Below are positions 12,490-21,875 of a stretch of 64,000 nucleotides of DNA, one piece after another. The DNA comes from Cylindrobasidium torrendii FP15055 ss-10 (taxonomy: Eukaryota; Basidiomycota; Agaricomycetes; Agaricales; Physalacriaceae): contig KN880556.1 in NCBI GenBank assembly GCA_000934385.1, positions 1-64,000 on the forward strand, given 5' to 3'. The notes below the pieces were generated by a model that saw only the letters and a program-made list of their open reading frames with translations, was not told where the DNA came from and did no database searches. Within the stretch, counting starts at the first letter, position 1; each line of letters opens with the position of its first letter. The position numbers and the translations under genes are program-made.

Positions 12490-14139
12490 TAATCGTTGAA
12501 TACATTTCAGACTGCACGCCGATTGATGCACCTCTCCTCTTCAGCGCGTGTTGATTGTTGCTCTACGCCTCTGATTTTTCGAAGCATGGCTTAACAACGG
12601 ATGGCCGTTCTCCCTCCTCTAGTCTACATGTATCTACATGTATGTATTGTATTATCTGTTCCTAGGCATCATCTATTCCTTCGCTCGTCCTTCGCGTAGT
12701 CGGAGTATTACGATCCGTTCAATGCCTGTCTAAATTGATTCAGCAGGCAATTATCTACTAATGTAGGCTACGGCCGGCCACAAGAGAATTCGCTTCACCA
12801 TGAGTTGGCGTTCTTGCTGTTCTCGGGCGGAGACAAGGTATCCAAGAGTAAAACAGGCAGATAACGACTCTAATTCATTATACCCGCCGCTCCTCCGTTC
12901 ATCATCCAAAAACAAACTGTCCCACGACCTCCGATGTCAGAGCCACAGCGGACCCAAGACGGACGAGGATGAGGTGTATCCTCATGGTATCCTGGTGTCT
13001 GCCGGACGATAAGTAAATTAAGTATGTCGTTTGTCTGCCATTTTCACTTCAGGGAGTTATCAAGCCGATTGAACACAGCTAAAACTACCCAAAAGCGAGG
13101 TCGCTTTCGTGTCCCCGTTCCCGTCCTCGCATGATAACCCCAATTGGAATTGGCCTCAACTCTCGGTACGTACGAATTAATACATATTGGTTCCATGTGG
13201 TCGAGGCATCCTTCGTCCCGGTTGAAGGGACACAGTCGTTGCACATAGTACGGCCCAAGAGGGCCCTGAAAGAAACGTAATTCGATAATGGACTGAAGTG
13301 CACTGGAAATCGGGAAACACTCCGATATCACCGAAGCAATGACTGCTCCGCGACGCCGAGATGATTCTTCGAAGTGCTTGTCTGCGTTTGTTCGTCCAAA
13401 ATCCCAGCGTCTGCCAAGCAACCATGAGTCGCGCCACAGCAGTCTTCATTTCCACAAGTGTGGTCCATTGAGGCCACGACCTGTAACTAGATACAGTAAA
13501 TGTTCACGCAACCTTTACGTCTAGCGATTCCGATCGGGGCACGTGCCAAATCCATTGTTAAGCTTACATTAAACTGAGCGCCCTGAAGCTGCTCATATAT
13601 CAGGAACATGTGAGCATGGGTTCCATCTCCATGTTACTACGCGGTGAGTAACTCGAGTCGAGTAGACGCACTAACAGCGCGTATATCCCCAGTAGGACGC
13701 CGCCTGCGGTACGGATGCCATCTTCAGCACTTTAGACAGCCTTGCTATGATTCACCGAGATATAAAGGCCAAAGTGCTTTGCATGTCATTCGTGGCAGAG
13801 CGCATAGACGTATAATACGCGAACGCTAGCATTGCTCACTCAGCGGCACACTACTACCAGGTGGACGCACTGTCGCATCCTTGCGCGAATCTATCATACT
13901 CAGGGCGCGCCTATCATCGGAGGAGTGAATCGTAGGGCTCAAGTGGAGGTATCTGGCCGCCGGGGAAAGTTCCGTGCTGTAAACCCTCGGTATAAGTGGA
14001 CTCGACCTAAATCTGAGTGCGGGAGATCTGAGCACGTTTTCCGATGATTGAGTCATCTAGATCTTGAAATGTCCTTAAAAACTCGACCGAGAGTGGCCCA
14101 CCTCAGTTGTGCACAACTGACTTGCCACCTTTCCCTGCC
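12490..14139. other. Long intergenic region, nothing firm
   Basis: About 1.65 kb. Overlapping minus-strand frames around 13044-13455 look protein-like in short runs but lack a common frame, an ATG in context or a family match. Could hold a decayed gene. Confidence 0.4.
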
Positions 14140-15238
14140 ATGAACAACTCACCCTTCGACGTTCCGTTCTCTGGCGCGGGTCGTACACATCCAGGAAGCA
14201 CTAACAGAACGGCGCCGCCAGGTTTCCAAAGCAACGACGGCGCTGCTGATTTCGACTGGGGTCGGTGAGCGCGCCTCGCTCTCTGACTTGCCGTGCGCTA
14301 GCTTACAAAATATCACTAGCTTTGGATACCACCAACCCGCGGACGTCAATGCAGGCAATTTGAGGGCCCTCGAACAACAAAATTCCCCCGCAGTTCTGCT
14401 TGTCGACTATGGACGCAAGGATCCATCGTGTACCCGAGCGTCTCCCCAATATTCTCACGCACCACCGAAGCGCCTGGCGTACACCGCGCTTGACCTTCAG
14501 CATGATTCCTGGGTATATGGAACAGGTTATGAGTGTGCATATCCCACAGAGCATGCAATCCAGGGTGAGCGTCGTGTTTTCTCCTTGTTTAATTTTTTTG
14601 AAATATTACAGATCTCTCAAACGACTTCGGAGGTGCCAGGCATGGTACAAACTTTGGTTTTGAATATCCCTGTCCGGACGCTTGCCGAAGCCAACGCATG
14701 TCGCCATTCGAGTCCCCGACGACGTTCGCATACAACACTATTCTCGAAATCCCACCGGCAGAGGAATCGTATCATGCATCCCGAGAGGCCCCATCGGCAG
14801 GTGTGTCTTACCTTCGTACGACCGCGCTCGCTGTAGATCTTACCGCATCATAGCCCCTCGTTCCATCCTGGCCGCGCCACTCAGTGCGGTCCCCTCTAGT
14901 TCGAGCATTCCCAACCCCGGTCTTGCTCTGACGGGTCAGGAAATTAAACGCGCAAGAGCGAAAACGTCCGTCAAAAATTTCGACGGTCGCTGGTGCTGTA
15001 TGTATGCCTACGCTGGGATACCTTGCGAGAACAATGGCGGTAAAGGGTACTCGAGCCTCTACAACAAACAGAGTACGTCCTGTAAATATTATCCACGAGT
15101 GGCTCATAATCAAGTCATGTAGGGCACGAGAAGGACAAGCACACGAACGTGAAGTATGTATGCTCTTCTTGTGCGCATCCATTTCAGGATTCGACCTCCC
15201 TCACTCGCCATCTCAAGAACTCTACCTGCCGAATATAG
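14140..15238 (+). CDS. C2H2/C2HC zinc-finger protein
   Basis: Five exons, 14140-14264, 14320-14564, 14612-14800, 14854-15072 and 15123-15238, give 297 residues. The N-terminal ~220 residues are polar, Pro/Ser/Asn-rich and domain-free. Two C-terminal fingers follow a basic KRARAKTSVKNF segment. The first is unusual (C-x8-C, 17 residues, RHEKDKH) and is completed across intron 4. The second is YVCSSCAHPFQDSTSLTRH followed by LKNSTC, a C-x2-C-x12-H-x5-C finger, and the protein ends three residues after its last cysteine. Likely a nuclear DNA-binding regulator; targets unknown. Intron 3 (53 bases) is chosen because it alone restores the frame into the finger exon. Confidence 0.7.
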
Positions 15239-15399
15239 TATCATACCTTACTTAGTTCGATGATTACTTTTATCTCGCGTTTTGCATATCTTTCTATACG
15301 TTAATACACACAAGGATTAATTATAGTGTAATTCTCATCTGTCATATAAGAGCTAAAGGCAGCATCGGACCCCAGCCCCGTGAAGTTGACAAGTTACTT
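15239..15399. other. Intergenic spacer
   Basis: Short AT-rich spacer between the zinc-finger gene and the duplicated region. Confidence 0.4.
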
Positions 15400-16085
15400 A
15401 CAATGGTTGATCGATCACTTCGCGGATCAATCGAGTCACATGGTTTGGACAATCTCGAGTCTTGCCAACAACGACCTACACCACCGGACACCGCTTGTTT
15501 TCCTGCGGCTAATACACTGATAGAACGCTGTGAAAACTTGAAGTTTTAGAGACCCAGAAACTTCATTAAAACCGTGTGAGAATGGGTACTTGCTGACCAA
15601 TGCTGTGTTTTGTACCTTTATATCTTGTTTTAGAGGAATTTCTGAGTCTCGAAAACTTCAAATTTGCTTTCCGTTTTGGATGGTAAATAACCGCGCAAAA
15701 ACAGTTGCTGGTCCGTGGTGCTACAACTAACCCTCTGTGCGAGCGTCATCACAATTTTCGCCTGCCCCACACACAAACACGACAATGCTTGCGACCTTTC
15801 ACCTAATGTTTCCATTTCGGGTTAGACTCTTGTGATCGACAATTGCAAGACGAGCAAACAAAAACCTAATCATTGTTCTGTTTGTCTGTTTAGACCGTTT
15901 ACACCAGTGCATGTTATGGCATGTCATGACAATGATACTACGTGCTCATTGTGACTCCTTTCCTACTTGTTTACTCTTTGTTCATCATACCCTATATATA
16001 CAGTAGTGCTGAGCGTAGTAGGCCACACACCATTCCCCCACTATCGAGCCGTGTTTCTTTCCTCCTGTCGCGCATGGACTCGCTG
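15400..16085 (+). repeat. Direct repeat copy A (truncated copy of HMG-gene 5' region)
   Basis: Matches copy B (16160-16540) in the same order and orientation. Shared runs include TTGATCGA...AGTCACATGGTTT, TTAGA(C/T)TCTTGTGATCGACAATTG, AGACGAGCAAACAAAA and GCATGTT(A/G)TGG. The final part (CCTATATATACAG, pyrimidine tract, GCGCATGGACTC) lines up with the TATA, leader and start codon of the HMG gene, but the frame then breaks into a T-run. Copy A is longer because it contains the inverted-repeat element at 15536-15663. Confidence 0.65.
15536..15663. repeat. MITE-like inverted-repeat element
   Basis: Two 25-base arms, 15536-15560 and 15639-15663, are reverse complements with about four mismatches (core GAAGTTTTAGAGAC versus GTCTCGAAAACTTC on the other side) around a 78-base AT-rich centre. 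It sits inside repeat copy A and has no counterpart in copy B, so it probably inserted after the duplication. No target-site duplication was clear and it encodes nothing. Confidence 0.55.
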
Positions 16086-16159
16086 CTTTTTTTTACTCTC
16101 TAAGCCTCTCTTGTATCTATCCCAGAGTCGCAGCCTCTATGAAGTCAACTCAAAACTGC

Positions 16160-16540
16160 AGCTGGTTGATCGACCATGCGGGATACATCTAGTCACATGG
16201 TTTCTTAGCACAACCGAAGTCTGACGATTGGCGACAATAAACATACAACTGCCTTCTGTGCGGGATCCATCGAAATTTTTGCCGTACCCACTTCTAGCCT
16301 AAGCACAAGACAATGCTGGCTTCCAACCAATATTTCCATTTTTGGTTAGATTCTTGTGATCGACAATTGGAAGACGAGCAAACAAAAGCCCGATCGTGTG
16401 CTTGTTTGAGCCGTTTACGCCTGTGCATGTTGTGGTATGTTTTGACAATGAGACTACACGTGCTGTAAAAGAGAACGTATATAAGATGGGCGAACCGGAC
16501 CCCTTCCTCTTCTTCTCGCACCATCACGATGGATTCCTCA
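16160..16540 (+). repeat. Direct repeat copy B (promoter and start of HMG gene)
   Basis: Intact partner of copy A. It contains the presumed promoter of the HMG-box gene: a TATATAAG element at 16479-16486, about 43 bases before the ATG at 16529, then a pyrimidine-rich leader. Confidence 0.6.
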
Positions 16541-17400
16541 CCTTCGACACCCACTGGCAAGATACGACGTCCTCGCAACCCTTTCATCATATTTCTCAAC
16601 AAGTATCAGCGCACTATCCCTCCCGGCCAAAAGATGTCCGAAGTGGTCGCTCAGGCCGGAAAGGAGTGGAAAAAGGCATCGAAAGAGGTGAAGCTGGAGT
16701 GTGAGAATTTGGCTGAACAAGAGAAGTTGGAGCACGCAGCGCGCTATCCGGACTATAAGTATGAGCCCAAGTCGAGAGCGAGGAAGCTGGAGGAGAAGCA
16801 GAAAGCAGAGGAGAAGAAGAAGGCAGAGAAGCAGAGGATGGCAGAGGAAAAGAGAGCTGCACACAGGGTTGGGAGTCCACGCCATTCGGAGACTACGGGT
16901 GCTGGCGCACAGGCTCGCACGCTAAATCGTTACTTGCCCTATCCAGCGCCATATCCCGCCGGGGTACCTGCGAGTGGTCATCTTCACGAGCCTCCCCTTG
17001 GAAGAACGAGGTGGTCTATCGATTCTTCCAGCTCGTCGGGGTCATCCACAAGCAGCTATGCTGGACCTAATCCATTCGCACACATGCCACCCCCCGATAA
17101 TTACCATCGGCGTGGTTCATCCTCGTCCGTCTCGACGTCCGATTTCGAACTTCCAAACATGTTCGAAAGCGAGTCGGACGAGGAGAAGAAACGAATGGAT
17201 GCTGAGGATGGGAGGACGATGACGAAGCAGCACCCCCGCAGAGAGATTGGACTCGAGGACCTTATTCGTGCATTGGATGTTTATAATAGTGGTAACTTTA
17301 TCCTGTAAGTACCTGTAGTAGCATTGATAATTTAAGCTTGATGAGTGTCGAAACCAGGTGGGAAGAGCTCGACATCAGATTGAGGGGTTGCCACTGTTGA
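16529..17400 (+). CDS. HMG-box protein
   Basis: The HMG box spans about residues 13-80: RPRNPFIIFLNKYQRTIP, SEVVAQAGKEWKKASKEVK, and EKLEHAARYPDYKYEPK, the pattern of sequence-specific (MATA-type) fungal boxes. A highly charged helix follows (RKLEEKQKAEEKKKAEKQR), then Ser/Pro-rich sequence. It probably binds and bends DNA in the nucleus. The unspliced frame stops at 17308 (259 residues), but that TAA lies inside a perfect GTAAGT donor. Removing 17305-17357 (53 bases) gives exons 16529-17304 and 17358-17400 and 272 residues ending LDIRLRGCHC. I favour the spliced form. The promoter region is duplicated upstream. Nothing ties it to a mating locus here. Confidence 0.85.
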
Positions 17401-17573
17401 GTGAAGGCAACAAGCCAGTCACCGGTGAAATGCGATGGAATCATTAGTATTCGGTAGCTGCTTAGCAGAGGCAGCGTTACTTAAGGCGGATCTGTTGTAC
17501 ATTATCTACGTGGGTATCTTGCAAGAACGAGAACAAAGTAAGTCATAAACATCGTAAAATCAAAAATCAAAAC

Positions 17574-19371
17574 TCAAGTAGCCACCTTGATCTTGGACTG
17601 CTTGAACAATTGGATCGCCATCCTATCATCGTCTCTCAAATGTCCGACGAGAACATGCAGCGCCATCACCAAGTCGCGCTTCAACTCTTCCAACCACTCC
17701 ATCGACAGGCCGTACGCAGGCGGGAGCCAGGGCGTGATACGCCCATGAATCGCTGAAGGATCCATCCTGAGTGGCCGCGGCCCATACGGGTCTTCCAACT
17801 TCGAAATCATATCGACAACGCCGCAGCAGTAGCACATCTTCCTGCTCATGCCAATGTCGCCCGCCCAGCACGCATCCGCGACCACCGCCGCCGCTCGCCA
17901 CTCCATCGCATCCTCTGGCTTCTGTCCTGGCGCGGCATTGAGCGAAGCACGGCGCAAACACAAGAGCGCTGCTTCTGGGTGGACGCTTACAGAAACGTAG
18001 GCAGATAGTCTTCCGCGTCTGGCACGGAACCATGGTTCTTTAGTGCGCACATCAAGGATATACCGCCGAAGGACCTCCTCCATGGTGCTTTCCGGTCGTG
18101 ACAGTGGGTCGAAGGTGTTGAGATGAACGAGATCGACCGTGATGTCTTCGGCATTGGGCGCTCCGTATGAGTGTCGGTGCTGGGATATGTTGGCAGCGTG
18201 TGTTGCGATCTCGATAATACCGTCAAGGTATGAGACTACCAGATGTTGCATGCAATCTGGGATGGGATAGAACTCGTGTACGCTACTGTCTTCCAGGTCT
18301 AGGGGATTTGCATCAGCTTCAAGCTAAAACGAGGATTGCTGAAAGGATTCTCACCAATCGCGTGGGATCCATCCATGCAGGTTTTGAGCTGGTCGGAAAG
18401 GGACGACTTATTGAAGACACCCCGCATCGGCCGCGACGCAAACGTCTCCTTAAAGAACTGGATTGTCTCCAGGAGTGCGAAGAGCGACTGGGGGTCGTGT
18501 GAGGGATGGGCGAATGTCAAGTACGCGAAGCCAAGTAGTAGTCCAAGCCCGTTGATCCACTTGGGAACATTTGCATCAGTGAACGCAACAGTCTTCATTC
18601 GCGGATCCCAGACGTTTTCGACGAATTGTGAAATGGTCTGGCCAATGCTTGCACGTATAGGGCAGGAGAATGCGCCGTCGGGAAGAAGGACATCGTCGCG
18701 CTCCTCGTCGGACGCGGTCCACTCCATAAAGATCTCGCGGAAGCCAGCAGAGTGATATGGGAAGATGGCATCGCCCGCAATAATCTTTTGGCGCACTTCG
18801 GCGGCGCGTGCAAGGATGAGATCGCAGCGAGCGTCGCGGTCTGTAAGCTTGGATAGAGAAAGGTGTCGACGAACAAAGCTGGATAACGAGTCGAGGGAGG
18901 TCGAGCTTTGAGAAAGTTGTTTGACCCATCTCTTGGGGTCTTCAGGTTCTTCCACGAGGGTTGTATCTAGGAGGATGATTTAGAGTCGAAGCGCGGGTGG
19001 GGTTCGTAGGCCTTACTTGATTCCTCTGAACACGGTGTCGACGCTGAAAGAAAAAGTTAGTTCATCAAAGAGAAACTGGGCAAGGATAGCGCACATCTGC
19101 TGTTAGGCATGAGCTCGTCCGGGTTGCAACGCTCCTCCTCCGTTGCCACTACGAGCTGCAAGTGTCCGTTGCTCTTCATTAATCCGCCAGAGACTGCGAC
19201 CGCCATGTCCGTCGTGGACAACACCTTCGCCACCGACTGCAAGAAATCGGAGCAGTCCTGGCGTCCATATTCTGGCCCGTAGGTTGCAATATCGATTTTC
19301 TCTTGCCGACAGTGTTCCAGCGTAGCGAGTAGAGAGGTAAGCTCGGCAATGTCGCGGCGAAGGGCGTCCAT
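17574..19371 (-). CDS. Unassigned 546-residue protein
   Basis: Four exons, 19371-19095, 19043-19017, 18966-18355 and 18298-17574, join in frame; exon 2 is only 27 bases. The last intron could end at two in-frame acceptors; the 56-base version is chosen over a 38-base one. The protein is soluble-looking and helical, without signal peptide or clear membrane segment. It has a Cys-rich KMCYCCGVVDMI stretch near the C-terminal third and an N-terminal coiled-coil-like start (MDALRRDIAELTSLLATLEH). I recognise no domain. It resembles the many lineage-restricted proteins of Agaricomycetes. It is tail-to-tail with the HMG gene. Confidence 0.7.
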
Positions 19372-20099
19372 AGGATCACGACGAGTTCCAAGGAGGATGC
19401 AAGTAGTGCTGAAGAGTAAAATCGCGCTTGGGGATCATATATTGCGTTCAAAGGAAGGGCACGACAACGACCATTGTTTCTGAGCCCTGTGAAAGGGGAT
19501 CACGGAACCGGGAAAGCCCTCTGCGATGATGAAATAGCAAGGAAGCGCTTTGTTTGTTTGGCCAAACGGAGTATGTACTTTCATTTCGGGAATATTGTCA
19601 AGGATCGCCATCCGGAAAGACGCGCGTACGAGGGAGGCCTGGCGGGTGCCAATGGGAGGAGCACCGTCAACTCCAGAAGTGGTAGAAAGCAACAAAGGTC
19701 AGTCATTCCCTTGGCCGTCCCAATTTGTAGCCATTGCAACGCGTTGCGCCTCCGATTCCGCGCATCGTGGTAACAGTCTAAGCACAGTGTGATCGCCGCT
19801 GACTCAGCCTCAAGGCATTCACAATGCCACTTGCGACATGCCACTGAGATTTTTGAAAGGGAATACATAGTATGAGTTGAGTATGAATGAGCTGATCAGT
19901 ATTTGAAGATACAGGCGCTATGGACAAAGTGATAATCCCCACTATGTCATGACCGAGCCGAGACGAGACGCCTTCAGTGAGCTTCCGACCAGGTATCGAC
20001 AATTTCGTACCCAGACTCAATTACACACGTACAAGAATTAAAGCTCAAGCTCAAGGATGGTACAAATCAACTTCAGGCTGAAGCATTTTCTCCGTAAAG
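19372..20099. other. Intergenic, nothing firm
   Basis: About 730 bases. A minus-strand open frame at 19868-19581 contains a cysteine/histidine-rich run (CRKWHCECL, CLDCYHD) but no further support, so it is not called. Confidence 0.4.
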
Positions 20100-20730
20100 T
20101 TATTCCAACACGTCCTTTGGCAGACCATCCGGGAAGACCGATTCCCGTACCCCGTAGTACAGATACTGCGCACATATAAGTGTCAGCACCTTATCAGTAC
20201 TATTCACTGAACGGACGTACCGCATTGGTATGGCGCTTGGGGTCAATATGCTTCACACATGTGAACCGTAGCTTCGCGGTGTCAAGTTTTTGCCCCTCGC
20301 AGCAATGACATTCGCGAATGCCTGCAATCCCCTTTCATCCTGCTCGTTCGGAGTGCATAAGACGGGGTCAAATAGCTGGTCTTCGCCATCAACAATGGCT
20401 ACAGGCGCGCGAGAAGGGAAAAAGACGGCAACTTCAGGAATCGTGCGTTCGAAGTAATCATCGGTCGGCCAATCCTTAGCTGTCATATCCATGAGGAAAG
20501 GGTAGAAGTAAAAAATGGAATCGGCACGCACGAAGCATGTCGGGGGTGTGCACGTATTCTTCATCTCGAAGGTAGTTGCGCCATCGACGATACGCTGACA
20601 AGAGCGCGTGTGGGTTGTTCCAGAAGTTATGGTCAGGGTAGAATTGGCACATGAAGTTTTCCATGTCGGCACCGTTCATCTCATACCCAACGACAGTAGC
20701 AAGGAGATTGTAAGATGAACGTGGACGCAG
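20100..20730 (-). pseudogene. Decayed tandem copy of the gene at 20936-21448
   Basis: Homologous to the neighbouring upstream gene over GYEMNGADMEN, AYRRWRNYLRDEEY, PKDWPTDDY, PEVAVFFPSRAPV, GEDQL and CTPNEQDE. Exons would be 20730-20532, 20479-20221 and 20165-20100. Two defects are visible. The codon matching the neighbour's ATG is CTG (20730-20728), with no other ATG in frame before GYEMN. One base is missing near 20288-20292 (GGCAAAAACTT versus GGGAAACAACTT), shifting the frame before a C-terminal exon that otherwise reads on to PDGLPKDVLE and a stop. An upstream exon or sequencing error could rescue it. Family unknown. Confidence 0.55.
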
Positions 20731-20935
20731 TCTTTGCGAGCTGGTGGTAAGTAAACAACGAGAACATTTGATCGCCGTAGTTTGCCGAACACTCCTTATA
20801 GTATGGAGACACCCAGCCACAAATTGAGAATGTTCACCCTTCTGTCCCGTTTACCCCTTCCACAAAACTCTCTATGTTAGCTCGAAATCTCCCTTTGATT
20901 GCTCACCAGCACTTGAGATAGTTGAAGAACTGTAT

Positions 20936-21448
20936 TCAACATGATGAGAATTCATGGGTCGGTGCTCGAACAAGACAGACGAATCGCAGCTTCGTAGTGT
21001 CAAGTTGTTTCCCCCTTGAAGCGATGAACTTTGCGAATTCTTGCAATTTACTCTCGTCTTGCTCGTTTGGGGTGCATAGGATGGGGTCGGATAGCTGGTC
21101 TTCGCCTTCGATAATATTCACGGGCGCGCGCGAAGGGAAGAAGAAGGTCACTTCAGGAATCTCGCGGCCGTTGTAATCGTCGGTAGGCCAATTTCTGGCT
21201 GCAACATCCATGAGGGAACAGGATAAGTTAAAGATGGAATAACACGCACGAAGGATTTCCGGGATGTGTATGTATTCTTCGTCACGGAGATAGTTGCGCC
21301 ACCGACGATACGCATACCAAAGCGCCCGCGGCCTGTTGCGGAAGTCGTAATTGGGATAGAACTGAAGTAAGAGTTTCTCCAAATCGGCACCGTTCATTTC
21401 ATAGCCACTGACAATGACAAGAGGATTGTATGTTGTGTTTGGGCGCAT
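20936..21448 (-). CDS. Unassigned small protein, tandem pair member
   Basis: Two exons, 21448-21250 and 21198-20936, encode 153 residues. The intron is 51 bases, so the unspliced frame is also open (170 residues). Splicing is preferred because the matching intron in the copy at 20100-20730 is 52 bases and must be removed there. The start ATG at 21448 replaces a TTG-started longer frame. No signal peptide, membrane segment or recognised domain; conserved blocks are GYEMNGADLEKLL, YAYRRWRNYLRDEEYIH, NWPTDDYNGREIPEV and CTPNEQDES. The C-terminus differs from the other copy after TKLRF, so one of them has lost or changed its last exon. Confidence 0.5.
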   Translation of the reverse strand: MRPNTTYNPLVIVSGYEMNGADLEKLLLQFYPNYDFRNRPRALWYAYRRWRNYLRDEEYIHIPEILRACYSIFNLSCSLMDVAARNWPTDDYNGREIPEVTFFFPSRAPVNIIEGEDQLSDPILCTPNEQDESKLQEFAKFIASRGKQLDTTKLRFVCLVRAPTHEFSSC

Positions 21449-21875
21449 TCCGGGTTGGTAGTGGGCTGTGGTGGTGGTTAAACGTTGAACGTTGAACAAC
21501 AAGGGTCTTTGATCGTCGGATAGTGCCGAACTTAAGATACCCAGAAGTACTTGGCACCTCGCATTTTACATTGGAAGAAGAGGAGAAAAGGAAGATTTGA
21601 ACACGGGAACTTCGAGAAAGCAAACGGGATCCAGAAAAAGCACATTATTTGACAAGTGGGGGCAAAGAGCAGCAGGTGGTTGAGAATACACACCGTGCGC
21701 ATTGCACCTGGGGGTACAGCTCCTCCAATCAAGCCGTACAATGCGAACTCGGCCCGCAGTATGTATGTACGACTGGCAACTTTGTTGAACAACAGATACA
21801 GAGTGGGAAGTAAAGGGCGTAGGAGAAATCGCGAGTTTACAGCGACGACAGAATCAATACATGAACATAAACGAA
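21449..21875. other. Intergenic, nothing recognised
   Basis: About 430 bases between two minus-strand genes; should contain the promoter of the small gene and the 3' end of NIC96. Confidence 0.45.

Noticed and set aside
13044..13455. Overlapping minus-strand frames of 92-125 codons.
   Set aside because: Different frames over the same DNA, non-ATG start for one, no domain; could be chance or decayed sequence.
16529..17400. HMG-box gene as a mating-type determinant.
   Set aside because: Basidiomycete mating loci are defined by homeodomain and pheromone/receptor genes, none of which is seen here.
19581..19868. Minus-strand frame with a Cys/His-rich run.
   Set aside because: Too short, no partner exon and no recognisable finger spacing.
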